Positions 1 to 8,284 of a DNA stretch of 48,496 nt are shown here, one piece after another. How positions within the stretch are numbered: position 1 is the stretch's first letter; each line of letters begins with the position of its first letter. The position numbers were made by a program, and so were the translations under genes. The notes below the pieces were generated by a model. The model saw nothing but the letters and a program-made list of their open reading frames with translations. It was not told the origin of the DNA and did not search any database. Location: positions 1-48,496 of the forward strand of contig JABSRG010000021.1 of NCBI GenBank assembly GCA_013215165.1, given 5' to 3'. The DNA comes from Opitutales bacterium (GTDB taxonomy: Bacteria > Verrucomicrobiota > Verrucomicrobiia > Opitutales > JABSRG01).

Positions 1-162
1 TGTCGCCGCCGGTGGCCTGTTGCTTGGGCGGTCGTTCCAATCGATACGCAACCCGCGAGCCGACAGAGCGGCTCAACCACAAAAGAGGCAGTTGGGGCAA
101 TCTCCCCACTGTTTCAATTGTACCCACACGCACGGGATGTGGCTAGATTTACGGAAACCTGA
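1..162 (+). CDS. possible 3' end of a gene entering from the left (unrecognised)
   Basis: The first reading frame is open from base 1 to a TGA at 160-162, giving about 53 residues that end in LYPHARDVARFTET. The composition is protein-like, with mixed acidic and hydrophobic residues, but no family is recognised. The other two plus frames are also open near the left edge. The longer one, to 382, is arginine- and serine-rich and runs through the terminator hairpin at 344-376, so it is probably not coding. The gene could equally have ended before the window. Confidence 0.28.
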   Translation, partial: CRRRWPVAWAVVPIDTQPASRQSGSTTKEAVGAISPLFQLYPHARDVARFTET

Positions 163-343
163 TTTTGAGCTCAGATTGTATGCGCAGAGAAGTTGCGAAA
201 GCCGTTGTTTGATTACGGCGTTGCTTCGCTCACGGCAATCCCTGTCGCGATGCCCCTACCCATCAGATTACACACCTAAGCGTCCTAAACTTCAGATAGG
301 GCTTGAGTATGCATCCAGAAAGCCGTCGATTCGCAGTGTCTGC
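163..343. other. non-coding stretch with a bipartite hairpin
   Basis: No convincing gene is seen here. A two-part stem can be drawn at 195-229: GCGAA pairs with TTCGC and GCCGT with ACGGC, separated by unpaired bases on the 3' side. It is followed by a 28-base segment at 232-259 that recurs imperfectly at 4576-4603. With the terminator at 344-376, the stretch could be an untranslated 3' end or a small RNA; no known RNA family is recognised. Confidence 0.3.
232..259 (+). repeat. intergenic repeat copy A (28 bp)
   Basis: The segment starts ACGGCAATC and ends CCCTAC. It matches 4576-4603 at 23 of 28 positions by direct comparison. Both copies lie in long intergenic spaces and in the same orientation. 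No further copy was noticed in the window. Confidence 0.4.
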
Positions 344-376
344 CTGTCCCTATCCCTCATACAGGGACGGCTTTTT
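344..376 (+). terminator. Rho-independent terminator
   Basis: An inverted repeat, CTGTCCCT (344-351) against AGGGACGG (363-370), forms an 8-bp stem with one G-T wobble and an 11-base loop. It is followed within one base by TTTTT (372-376). It ends transcription arriving from the left and insulates the gene at 407. Confidence 0.7.
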
Positions 377-406
377 GTGTAATCATTATTAACTCCCGTT
401 GTTCCC

Positions 407-916
407 ATGCTAGATAAGACTTCCGAGAATGAATCACAGGCGACCTTTGCTGATACTACAGGCGTCGCCTCCCCGGCTCAGTCCAAATCCAACTTGCCCC
501 TTGCGCTTGCTGCCGGCGTCACTACCTCAGTAATTTGTGCTTGGATTTGGGCATTCATCACGTTTTCGACCGGTTACCAAATCGGCTACATGGCCGTGGG
601 TCTTGGATTCGCTGTTGGCTTCATGGTGCGTTTCACGGGACGAGGCAGTGCCATGCCGTTTGGAATTACGGGAGCTGTCTGTGCCTTACTCGGTTGCCTG
701 CTTGGCAACTTTTTCTCGATCGTTACTTTCATTGCCCAAGAGGAAAGCATGGAAATCATCGCAGTGCTTCAGCAGCTCGATTATGCCTTCGTTCCTGAGT
801 TGATGGCTTCAACGTTCCACGCGATGGATCTACTTTTCTACGCAATAGCGACTTGGGCTGGATTCAAATACAGCTTCGCTCCTGTTCCCCTGGAAGAGGA
901 TCCGAGCGAAGTCTAA
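407..916 (+). CDS. small multi-spanning membrane protein, unknown function
   Basis: The protein has 169 residues. A polar N-terminus (about 1-29) precedes hydrophobic segments at roughly 30-52, 57-76, 83-107 and 135-153, so it should be an integral inner-membrane protein with three or four spans. The stretch IGYMAVGLGFAVGF followed by a second glycine-rich helix resembles small uncharacterised membrane proteins of several phyla, but I cannot name a family. There is no Shine-Dalgarno sequence before the ATG at 407, as for most genes here. The gene stands alone between two terminators (344-376 and 944-975), so it is probably monocistronic. Two shorter open frames within it are shadows. Confidence 0.8.
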   Translation: MLDKTSENESQATFADTTGVASPAQSKSNLPLALAAGVTTSVICAWIWAFITFSTGYQIGYMAVGLGFAVGFMVRFTGRGSAMPFGITGAVCALLGCLLGNFFSIVTFIAQEESMEIIAVLQQLDYAFVPELMASTFHAMDLLFYAIATWAGFKYSFAPVPLEEDPSEV

Positions 917-943
917 TGGTTCGGAGAATCGAGATTTAAAATG

Positions 944-975
944 GGCTACCGGACAGGACGTCTCGGTAGCCTTGT
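944..975. terminator. hairpin terminator between convergent genes
   Basis: GGCTACCG (944-951) pairs perfectly with CGGTAGCC (964-971) around a 12-base loop, followed by TTGTT. It lies 28 bp after the membrane-protein gene ending at 916. The sequence just before the stem is TTTAAAAT, so it may also work on the minus strand for the rluD transcript arriving from the right. Confidence 0.65.
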
Positions 976-980
976 TGCAT

Positions 981-1079
981 ATGGGTTTCCAATTTGAGCG
1001 GGAGACTAAGATGCATGCTGAAGACAGGATTTTTGAAAATCCGCTGATTCCTAATCGAAAGTACCGAAAGCCTCAGTAA
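981..1079 (+). CDS. possible 32-residue small ORF or gene remnant
   Basis: An ATG at 981 (a second in-frame ATG at 1011) opens a 32-codon frame ending at TAA 1077-1079. Its C-terminal half reads DRIFENPLIPNRKYRKPQ. From memory, NPLIPN-x-K is found near the N-terminus of dehydrogenase E1 alpha subunits of the pyruvate type in this kind of bacterium. If so, this is a truncated remnant rather than a working gene. There is no Shine-Dalgarno site and it starts only 10 bases after a terminator stem, so expression is doubtful. Confidence 0.22.
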   Translation: MGFQFERETKMHAEDRIFENPLIPNRKYRKPQ

Positions 1080-1149
1080 TCGGATGAGCAGGCGGCGAGT
1101 TGACCAACAATGGTCGGGCGTTCAAACGACACAATTCGCGCTGATCGCT

Positions 1150-2091
1150 CTAGCCCTGGTATTCACCCAATGCCTGAGCCACTGCTGAAAAATCAGTCGG
1201 GGGCTCTGCAGTGAGGTCGAGCGCAGTTTTCGCCAATGGGTGCTGGAGCGTCAGCTGCCATGCGTGGAGCATAACTCGGGGTATTTGGAGACCGGACCAT
1301 TGCTTCTCCTTAAATCCATAGGTGCTGTCTCCTAGAAGAGGATGACCCAGATGCTGCATGTGGACACGGATTTGGTGGGTACGTCCGGTGTGGATTTGGC
1401 ATCGGATACGTGCAGCGTTGCTCCAATGCTGTAATACTATCCAATCCGTGTGGGCAAAGCGACCTGATGCCTGAATCGCCATGCGAGTGCGATGCACCGG
1501 GTGACGGCCAATAGGTTGTTGAACCGATCCGTGTTCACCTGCCGGTGTCCCCATGACAAGCGCTTGGTAGATTTTAGTCATACTCCGTTCGGAGAATTGC
1601 TCAACGAGTCCTTGGTAGGCTTTGTCAGTTTTAGCAACCACGATGATGCCTGTGGTTTCCTTATCGAGACGGTGCACGATGCCCGGACGCTCAGGTGATC
1701 CGATTTGCGAGAGCTTACCGGAACAATGGTGCAAGAGCGCGTGCACCAGGGTATCATTTCCCGTCCCGCTCCCTGGATGCGTCACCATGCCTACGGGCTT
1801 ATTTACTGCCACCAGGTGATCGTCTTCGAAGATAATTTCCAGGGGGATGTCGACCGGCTCGATGGACTGTTCGACAGCAGCTAACCATGAGCCGGAAAGG
1901 AGGTCACCGGAGAACACTTTAGTCTTTCGCGACAAAACCGCGTCGTCGCGCTCGATCAAACCGGCATCCAGTGCTTTTTGGATTCGACTGCGAGACTGGT
2001 CCGGAAATGCGCGGGCAAGCACTTTGTCGACTCGCTCTCCTCGTGCGAGGCCCTGGGGCACCTCTAGCTCAAATGCGTCACCCGCGGCCAT
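1150..2091 (-). CDS. rluD: 23S rRNA pseudouridine synthase, RluD/RluA family
   Basis: The 313-residue protein has the RluD layout: an N-terminal S4-type RNA-binding region (about 18-75, including ERVDKVLARAFPDQSRSRIQKAL), then the RluA catalytic domain with NKPVGMVTHPG near 97-107 and HRLDKETTG at 140-148, in which Asp143 is the expected catalytic residue. GRTHQIRVHMQHLGHPLLGD is also diagnostic. Such enzymes isomerise uridines in helix 69 of 23S rRNA. The exact target cannot be told from sequence, so RluC or RluA specificity is possible. Its ATG follows directly on the TAA of the adenosine deaminase gene (TAAATG), so the two are translationally coupled. It is the last gene of the operon. Confidence 0.93.
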   Translation of the reverse strand: MAAGDAFELEVPQGLARGERVDKVLARAFPDQSRSRIQKALDAGLIERDDAVLSRKTKVFSGDLLSGSWLAAVEQSIEPVDIPLEIIFEDDHLVAVNKPVGMVTHPGSGTGNDTLVHALLHHCSGKLSQIGSPERPGIVHRLDKETTGIIVVAKTDKAYQGLVEQFSERSMTKIYQALVMGTPAGEHGSVQQPIGRHPVHRTRMAIQASGRFAHTDWIVLQHWSNAARIRCQIHTGRTHQIRVHMQHLGHPLLGDSTYGFKEKQWSGLQIPRVMLHAWQLTLQHPLAKTALDLTAEPPTDFSAVAQALGEYQG

Positions 2092-3093
2092 TTACAAGGC
2101 TGCTTGCATCGCAGCTATCTGATCGACAAAGGGTTGCTTGAAGGCGCCGGAGCATTCCGCAATCTCCCAGCCATTAAGGGCAAATTGCAATAGTTCCGCA
2201 CGCGTGCAGCCCAAATCCATAGAAATGGCCGCGTATTCTTCATTGAGCGTATTCCCAAAGATCAGCGGATCGTCGGTGTTTATAGTACAGCGTACGCCAG
2301 CTTCAGAGAGCTTACGTATAGGGTGATCCTTCATGGTAGGAAACACATCCAGCTTGATGTTGCTGATGGGGCAGACATCGAGGGTGATATCCTCATCGGC
2401 GAGGCGCTGGACTACGGCAGGGTCTTCAATGGAACGCACGCCGTGTTCGATTCGCTTTACGCCCAATTTGTCCAAGGCATCAGTCACCCAAGCAGAGGGT
2501 CCAAATTCACCAGCATGGGCCTTGATGCGTTTACCCGCATCCACTGCCCGGCGAAAGTAAACTGGAGTCCATTCCTGAATAGGCGGCTGCTCAGGGCCGT
2601 GAAGGTCAATCCCCCAGAGTTTCTCGACTTTGATTAAGTCCTCCAGTGCGTTCACCACTTCAGGAGTTTGGTCGGTCCTCAACATTCCTGTGTAGACACG
2701 GACTTCCATACCTTCGGGTGCCGCATCTAAAATAGCGTCTACCACCTCCGCAGCGGACAAGTTCTGCCAGGCAATCATCCCTGAATGAAACGAAGTCTCG
2801 ACGTATTTCACATTGTCTTCGGCACAGCGTTTGAAGACTGATTTGGCTGCTTCGTGGTAACGCTCAGCAGATGTAAAATAGGCGCTCCCGGGATCAACAA
2901 TCTCGTCTTCGAATTCAGCAAATGACTTGTATTTGAAATCATCTGCCCAACTGCGTGGCTGTCCCGGCATGACCTCAGGAGCGACCTCATTTATGAGGCG
3001 CCAGTCGATCGCACCTTCTAAGTGAAGGTGGGTTTCAGTTTTTGGAATGCGGGCTATGAAGTCCGCCAGATCGGCATCGGGCTGATAAGGCAT
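2092..3093 (-). CDS. add: adenosine deaminase family protein
   Basis: This amidohydrolase of 333 residues should deaminate adenosine to inosine in purine salvage, in the cytoplasm. The zinc ligands and catalytic residues are in place: HLHLEG (His22, His24), HAGEFG (His193, Glu196), RIEHGVR (His217) and INTDDP (Asp274, Asp275). The length is normal for bacterial Add. Close relatives act on adenine or on modified adenosines, and the sequence alone does not exclude that. The gene lies 16 bp downstream of the aminopeptidase gene and abuts rluD, so the three form an operon. Confidence 0.88.
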   Translation of the reverse strand: MPYQPDADLADFIARIPKTETHLHLEGAIDWRLINEVAPEVMPGQPRSWADDFKYKSFAEFEDEIVDPGSAYFTSAERYHEAAKSVFKRCAEDNVKYVETSFHSGMIAWQNLSAAEVVDAILDAAPEGMEVRVYTGMLRTDQTPEVVNALEDLIKVEKLWGIDLHGPEQPPIQEWTPVYFRRAVDAGKRIKAHAGEFGPSAWVTDALDKLGVKRIEHGVRSIEDPAVVQRLADEDITLDVCPISNIKLDVFPTMKDHPIRKLSEAGVRCTINTDDPLIFGNTLNEEYAAISMDLGCTRAELLQFALNGWEIAECSGAFKQPFVDQIAAMQAAL

Positions 3094-3109
3094 CCAGGGT
3101 GAATAGCCG

Positions 3110-4231
3110 TTATTGTGCCGCGGTCAAATACTCAGGGTTCAACTTATCTAATCCTTCGACCACAAACATCCCATCTTTGCGAATGAGGACGTCGTCAAAG
3201 TAGATGGACCCTCCACCCCAATCTGGTCGCTGGATCGAAACCATATCCCAATGCACTTGGGAGCGATTACCGTTATCCGCATCCTCGTAAGCCTGGCCTG
3301 GAGTAAAGTGGAAGGAGCCAGCAATTTTCTCGTCAAAGAGGATGTCACGCATCGGCTCTTTGATGTAGGGGTTAAAGGCGATAGCAAATTCTCCTATGTA
3401 ACGCGCACCGGCGTCGCTATCCAGAATTTCGTTCAGCCGCTGCGTGTTGTTAGCCGTAGCCTCAACAATTTTCCCCTTCTTGAATTTAAGCGTGATGTTA
3501 TCGAACGATACTCCCTGATAGACCGTAGGAGCGTTGAATTTGATTTCTCCCTCCACGCTTTCTTTAACGGGACAACTGAACACCTCACCATCTGGAATAT
3601 TGTGCCGACCGCCGCAAGTGATGGCCGGGATATTCTTAATTGAAAAACGCAGGTCTACGCCCGGAGCGTCTATCCTTACTTTGTCTGTTTTGTCCATGAG
3701 CGCCTTAAGCGCGTTCATCCCAGGAATCATACGAGCATAATCCAGGGTACAGACCTGAAAGTAGAAATTTTCGAAGGCTTCGGTGCTCATTAAAGCTTGC
3801 TGTGCCATGGCAGCAGTCGGCCAGCGGAGCACACACCATTTCGTCTTTTTCACGCGCCACTCCAACACGGGTCGGAGTGCTTTCATCGCTCCTGACATTT
3901 TCTCTGCGGGCACATCGGAAGCCTCGAAAATATTGTTCGATCCTCGGAGAGCCAGATAGGCATCCATTTGTTTCATTTGCTCGAGCATCCAGGATTGAGC
4001 AACATCGAAGTCAGCCTCGTCGCCAGCACGGAAAATCTCTCGAGTCACTCGCTGATCGTGAAGATTTACATAGGGAACAGCCCCCTTCTCCCGCACGGCG
4101 CGCACCAAAGAAATGACAATCTCGCGGGGCACATCGTATGCGTCGATCAGGACACGTTCGCCAGATTTAATATCGATAGAGAATTCCGTAAGCCCCAAGG
4201 CTAATTTTTCGTATCGGGGGTCAATGAGCAT
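3110..4231 (-). CDS. M29-family aminopeptidase (AmpS/PepS type)
   Basis: The frame is open up to 4333, but the first 34 residues of that extension are not protein-like. The ATG at 4231 gives [14 protein letters not shown], the usual start of this family, and a typical length of 373 residues. Conserved metal-site residues of M29 peptidases are visible: Glu216 in GEVF, Glu281 in [12 protein letters not shown], His308 in GSFHFTPG, Tyr315, and His327 with Asp329 in QVHWDMV. These cytoplasmic two-metal enzymes remove N-terminal residues from peptides. It is the first gene of a short operon with add and rluD, preceded by a long AT-rich spacer that should hold the promoter. Confidence 0.88.
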   Translation of the reverse strand: MLIDPRYEKLALGLTEFSIDIKSGERVLIDAYDVPREIVISLVRAVREKGAVPYVNLHDQRVTREIFRAGDEADFDVAQSWMLEQMKQMDAYLALRGSNNIFEASDVPAEKMSGAMKALRPVLEWRVKKTKWCVLRWPTAAMAQQALMSTEAFENFYFQVCTLDYARMIPGMNALKALMDKTDKVRIDAPGVDLRFSIKNIPAITCGGRHNIPDGEVFSCPVKESVEGEIKFNAPTVYQGVSFDNITLKFKKGKIVEATANNTQRLNEILDSDAGARYIGEFAIAFNPYIKEPMRDILFDEKIAGSFHFTPGQAYEDADNGNRSQVHWDMVSIQRPDWGGGSIYFDDVLIRKDGMFVVEGLDKLNPEYLTAAQ

Positions 4232-4386
4232 AAAATAAAATACGGCAAGGCACCGTGTTAAACTAAGGGAGAACCAAGGAGCACCGTTCCTGCAGGCAAC
4301 ACTAGCCCAACGGTAAAACCCTAAGTAAAGCATGTGTTAGTAAGTTTTCAAATTTTACGTTATTTTTATTTTATGCCAGATTATAT

Positions 4387-4530
4387 ATGTCCCTGATGTT
4401 AAGCCCATTGAGCAAACATATGTCTGCCTCAGACTATCTATATCCTCAAAACACCGCAGCATTTTTGAGTGCGATTATCGAGCGTGGTCAGATCTACGGA
4501 AAACTGATTGGGCTAAGATTAGACGTGTAG
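4387..4530 (+). CDS. possible small ORF, 47 residues
   Basis: An ATG at 4387 opens a frame to TAG 4528-4530. It lies in the 448-bp space between two minus-strand genes. The translation (MSLMLSPLSKHMSASDYLYP at the start, then a helix-like LSAIIERGQIYGKLIGLRLDV) looks more like protein than chance sequence. However, there is no ribosome site and no recognised relative. It could be a remnant of a lost gene. Confidence 0.28.
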   Translation: MSLMLSPLSKHMSASDYLYPQNTAAFLSAIIERGQIYGKLIGLRLDV

Positions 4531-4531
4531 A

Positions 4532-4603
4532 GTGATGGCGATAGTCATTGCTTGGCTTAAGCTTTGATCCGGACGACGGCAATCGCTCTTGCGATCACCC
4601 TAC
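4532..4603. repeat. imperfect palindrome containing intergenic repeat copy B
   Basis: Arms at 4532-4551 and 4579-4598 are complementary at 14 of 20 positions around a 27-base loop, giving a large imperfect hairpin. The right arm overlaps 4576-4603, which matches 232-259 at 23 of 28 bases. The rest of the 4232-4679 spacer holds an AT-rich stretch (about 4330-4390) and the small ORF at 4387. On the minus strand a TATAAT lies at about 4380-4385 and may serve the aminopeptidase gene, but no matching -35 box is seen. Confidence 0.35.
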
Positions 4604-4679
4604 AAAACATACGTGTGCCTCGCACTTCTGGTCCCACCCTCGGTAAGTAGAAGCGGAAGCCTCCTACGATAGCAGCTCG

Positions 4680-5894
4680 TCACAACCCCCGGCGAATTTC
4701 GGAACCGCAGAAATTCACGCGCACACGATAGACGCGCTTTGTCCGGGTAAAAATCTCCCCGGTTTTCAGGTCAAACCGCTCCGGCAGATCCTCCTTTCGG
4801 ATATCGATTGCCGCACTGAAACCACGTTCAGAAAAGACATCGATGAGCATCTGCAGGGCGAGACGGTCATTAAACACGGGATCTTCCGAGCTGATGTATG
4901 CCCTTCCTGAAATCGCATGTCGCTCTACGATCGGGATAAATTTCTCTTGGATCACCTCGACCACTCTTCGGAAAAGAGCTGTATGATTAAGCTCATAATC
5001 GTCGAGACGGTTGACCAACTCTTGGCGTGCATGCTTAACGATTTTCTCTACAGTCGGGATCTGGCTGACTCGGTCGAAGGTTTTTGGATCCAGCTCAAGA
5101 GATGACTGATATTTCAGCTCATCCACAATGCGCTGCTGCACCTCAGGAATAGCACCCTGAGCATTGATGAAGTGGTAGTGAAAGAGGCTTCTGAGTTCCT
5201 TGAGCGGCTCGAAAGTTTGCTCTTTAAAGACGCGATAGCGCTTTTGAGCCATAGCTTCGTCGGTATCAGTACTACGAATCTCAATCAATTCACCCTCCCC
5301 GGATGCCCGAACTTTCTCGTTGTGCTCAATCGCCTTCTGGCCGCGAGAAATCTGACGTTTCACTGCTTCTTTCTCGTCAACAAACAGCACCACAATATGA
5401 AATTGTGGCTTGGGATAGAGTGACTCCTTCGAGCTTCCAAGGTGACGTGAACGCTGCTCATTAAGCTTGGCGTAGAAAGTCTTGAGACACTGCACCTGGA
5501 CAAAACTACGCGGAAATCCGTCGACGATGGTGCCTAGGTGGTAGTCAGGTTTTAGGAGCTCTTTAAAGAGTAATCCCAACACCTCTTTGTCGCCCACTAG
5601 GATACCGGCTTCTTTCTTAGCGCGTGCCTCGGGGCTATTGAGTAGATCACTGACAACAACGGGCGGTGTGGTGATATCCCGCAGCTCCATTATGAAATCA
5701 GTATTCGTTCCTTTACCTGAGCCCGGAGCTCCATTGAGCCAAATGATCTCACGTGGGAAACGCAGGTTGTCCTCACCAAATTCATCGACCAGCTCATTCC
5801 AAACAGCGTTGAAAATAAGGTTGGCATCTTTGACCTCGAGATCGTGATTTGAGGCTTGTTCCTTTTTCGGTTCTATACCGGCTTCGGTCGTCAT
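4680..5894 (-). CDS. adenylate-kinase-like nucleoside monophosphate kinase with long C-terminal extension
   Basis: Residues about 45-245 form an NMP-kinase core. The P-loop GAPGSGKGT lies at 55-63, VVVSDLLN stands in the NMP-binding position near 79-86, and DGFPRS at 125-130 is the adenylate kinase signature. KEAVKRQISRG near 175-185 supplies the LID arginines. The protein should transfer phosphate between ATP and a nucleoside monophosphate. At 404 residues it is about twice the usual length (190-220): a 45-residue N-terminal addition and some 160 unrecognised residues at the C-terminus. The extension is helical and acidic/basic mixed, ending in a beta-rich KRVYRVRVNFCGSE segment. Whether AMP is the true substrate is uncertain. 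It lies 71 bp downstream of lpxK. Confidence 0.82.
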   Translation of the reverse strand: MTTEAGIEPKKEQASNHDLEVKDANLIFNAVWNELVDEFGEDNLRFPREIIWLNGAPGSGKGTNTDFIMELRDITTPPVVVSDLLNSPEARAKKEAGILVGDKEVLGLLFKELLKPDYHLGTIVDGFPRSFVQVQCLKTFYAKLNEQRSRHLGSSKESLYPKPQFHIVVLFVDEKEAVKRQISRGQKAIEHNEKVRASGEGELIEIRSTDTDEAMAQKRYRVFKEQTFEPLKELRSLFHYHFINAQGAIPEVQQRIVDELKYQSSLELDPKTFDRVSQIPTVEKIVKHARQELVNRLDDYELNHTALFRRVVEVIQEKFIPIVERHAISGRAYISSEDPVFNDRLALQMLIDVFSERGFSAAIDIRKEDLPERFDLKTGEIFTRTKRVYRVRVNFCGSEIRRGL

Positions 5895-5965
5895 CGTGTA
5901 AGTGAGGTAAAAAGGTTGGGGTTGAAAAACAAGCCCTATTGGAATGCACGCCTGATTTGGAAATT

Positions 5966-7162
5966 TCAGGCCTTATCCAGGCTACAAATTCGGGCGACGG
6001 CCGCCTCAAAGTCTTCGGCTCCCTCGAGGATATCGATTTCCAAGCGCAGGAAGTAAATCGGCAACCCCCAGTCTCTATTGGGATCGAGCCGCACTGCATC
6101 TTTCTCGGTGGTCATCACGCAGGCTGCACCCGCTTTCTTCGCCTCTTCGATCACGTCTAGAATCTCATCTTCAGAAAACCGGTGATGATCTATAAATCGC
6201 TTAGTGTAACGCAGCTCAGCTCCCAAATTAATCAAAAAAGACTCGAATGACTCCGGCGTCGCGATCCCACTAAACGCGGCGATGTGTTTGTGCTGAATCC
6301 AGTCTAGCGGAAATGCCTCAGTCTGGTTCAAGGAACTAATGTGCTGAGGTGCATGACGGCATTCGATCACGTCGACACCCGGGTTATAATTCTCAATGGT
6401 CGCACGTAGATCTCGATCTGGCTCACCATCGGATTTAGTAATGAAGACATAGGAAGCCCGTTTTATATGGTCGACCGGCTCACGGAGAATTCCCCGGGGA
6501 ATGGTGTAGCTGTTACCAAAAGGGTTATTCTTGTCGATCAACAGGAGATTCAACCGGCCCTTAAGCGGCAGATATTGAAACCCATCATCGAGGATAAGCG
6601 TATCTACCCCATACCGCTTGATTGCATAAGCTCCTGCCTTCACACGATTTTTGTCTACGATCACGTGAACTCCAAAACGGAGTAAGTTGCGCGCCAACAT
6701 ATAGGGCTCATCGCCCGCTTCGTCCGAATCAAGATAGAGCCGTTCACCATCGCTCACGACTTTTGGGGGAGGGGCTTCAGCATGGGTAAGCCAACGTATC
6801 CACTTTCTATAGACCGGCTCTTTTTTACTTTTATAACCACGGCTGAGGATAGCGACCTTGCGGCCCTGCTCAGCAAGGCTTCGGGCAAAGCGTTCTACCA
6901 CAGGAGTTTTCCCAGTGCCTCCCATAGTAATGTTTCCCACGACAACCACGAGGCAGCCCAATGGCTTAGTATGAAAAATGCGCTTTTCATAAAGCCAAGT
7001 GCGCAGGCGGACGATCAATGTAAATACTGTGGAGAGGGCCTTGAGAACAGCAGCCAAAACATCCACTGCTCCACCCTGCCGGCGGTCGTAAATGACGTCG
7101 GCAATGAACAGCTCAAATTCTGCGAGCCGCTGCTTCATACGCTTTCCCCGATTGGCATCCAT
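5966..7162 (-). CDS. lpxK: tetraacyldisaccharide 4'-kinase
   Basis: LpxK phosphorylates the 4' position of the lipid A disaccharide precursor at the inner face of the inner membrane. The sequence has an N-terminal membrane-associated helix (about 33-55), the variant P-loop [13 protein letters not shown] at 75-87, ILSRGYK near 105-111, [19 protein letters not shown] and [12 protein letters not shown]. All are characteristic of the family. At 398 residues it is longer than the usual 310-340, with extra sequence at the N-terminus; an in-frame ATG at 7138 is an alternative start. It shows that the organism makes lipid A. It lies 105 bp downstream of two glycosyltransferase genes. Confidence 0.93.
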   Translation of the reverse strand: MDANRGKRMKQRLAEFELFIADVIYDRRQGGAVDVLAAVLKALSTVFTLIVRLRTWLYEKRIFHTKPLGCLVVVVGNITMGGTGKTPVVERFARSLAEQGRKVAILSRGYKSKKEPVYRKWIRWLTHAEAPPPKVVSDGERLYLDSDEAGDEPYMLARNLLRFGVHVIVDKNRVKAGAYAIKRYGVDTLILDDGFQYLPLKGRLNLLLIDKNNPFGNSYTIPRGILREPVDHIKRASYVFITKSDGEPDRDLRATIENYNPGVDVIECRHAPQHISSLNQTEAFPLDWIQHKHIAAFSGIATPESFESFLINLGAELRYTKRFIDHHRFSEDEILDVIEEAKKAGAACVMTTEKDAVRLDPNRDWGLPIYFLRLEIDILEGAEDFEAAVARICSLDKA

Positions 7163-7267
7163 AGTTTCGACTTCATGAATCAGTTCAAACTATACAAGCT
7201 GATCAAGGGTTTTCAGAAGATCTAACGGTTCTCGTATCAACCTACGTGCTGAATCGAACAGAGCTCC

Positions 7268-8284
7268 TTATACTGCGAGGAGATAGTCCGTCCCCGTCTC
7301 ATAACCATGGACCTCAAGCCATTCTCGAATCTTTTCACGCACCCCACGATTCCGGACCCAAGTGACGATAAATGGCCGGGGCGATGCATCAGCCAGACAG
7401 ACGTAAGGCCGCACGTCGATGCTTTGTTTCGACAACTTCTTTGGATCCAGATCGACCCAGTAGCTTGGCAGAATACCGCGAAGAGCAAGCTGAGCGGCAT
7501 GACTGCGTGCGACGCGACCCGCAGACCAAAATACCAGTTCGCGTCCTGAATCTATGATGGGTTTCAAAAGAGGCTCAAGGTAACGGCAACGGACCGCTTC
7601 AAATGCCGTTCGGCTATAAGCGTGCGAAATGCGCGATGCACGTTGCGGTGGGTCATTCCAACGCAGGAGCACTTGTGGTAATTTTGCGAAACGAACTCCC
7701 TGCCCAAACAGCCTCAGCCATAGCTCATAATCTTCGGGCTCCTGCGACTCTGAGTAAGGGTGTGAATCCGTTAAAATTTCACGCCGCATCATTACACTAG
7801 GATGGGCCAACGGCGCATCCACGAAGCGATGAGCAAACATGTCTTGATGACTCTGCAAGCCGTTTACCCAGTCGACGTGATAGCTATACCCACCCTGGCG
7901 TGTCTCACTTCCCCCGTGCTCCACTCGGCTACTTAACACACCTAAATCTGGCCGGCTAAACAAACAGTCGAGCTGAAGCTTCAATCGTTCTGGATAGCAC
8001 CAATCGTCGGCATCCATTCGGGCTATAAATGGCGCTTGAACCGTACTATATCCCGTATTCAAAGCCGCTCCGATCCCACGACCCTGGCTCTTGATCAGCC
8101 GAAAACGATTATCGCGCCGCGTATATGCTTCAGCGATCAATGGAGAATCGTCGCTGCTCGCGTCGTCGATCAGGCATGCGTTCCACTGCTCCATAGTCTG
8201 TCCTAAAAGACTGTCGAGCGCAGTTGCTAGGGTAGTTTCGGCGTTCTTGAATGGAAGCAGTATATCTACAAGCGGGTGAGCCAT
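7268..8284 (-). CDS. family 2 glycosyltransferase
   Basis: This is a GT-A fold enzyme of 338 residues. The nucleotide-sugar site is seen in VDILLPFKNAE at the start, LIDDASSDDSP near 38-48 and ARMDADDW (the metal-binding DxD) near 88-95. EPEDYELWLRLF near 180 is the usual acceptor/catalytic segment. The C-terminal third (RELVFWSAGRVAR onward) is a second, Rossmann-like region found in some GT2 proteins. A GTG three bases upstream is possible, but the ATG at 8284 overlaps the preceding stop (TGATG), which argues for coupling. It probably works with the next gene on a surface glycan; the sugar cannot be predicted. Confidence 0.86.
   Translation of the reverse strand: MAHPLVDILLPFKNAETTLATALDSLLGQTMEQWNACLIDDASSDDSPLIAEAYTRRDNRFRLIKSQGRGIGAALNTGYSTVQAPFIARMDADDWCYPERLKLQLDCLFSRPDLGVLSSRVEHGGSETRQGGYSYHVDWVNGLQSHQDMFAHRFVDAPLAHPSVMMRREILTDSHPYSESQEPEDYELWLRLFGQGVRFAKLPQVLLRWNDPPQRASRISHAYSRTAFEAVRCRYLEPLLKPIIDSGRELVFWSAGRVARSHAAQLALRGILPSYWVDLDPKKLSKQSIDVRPYVCLADASPRPFIVTWVRNRGVREKIREWLEVHGYETGTDYLLAV

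Noticed and set aside
20-382. 120-residue plus-strand open frame from a TTG
   Set aside because: Arg/Ser/Cys-rich with no protein-like pattern, and it runs through the terminator hairpin at 344-376.
4232-4333. 34-residue extension of the M29 aminopeptidase
   Set aside because: Not protein-like, and the family begins at the internal ATG at 4231.
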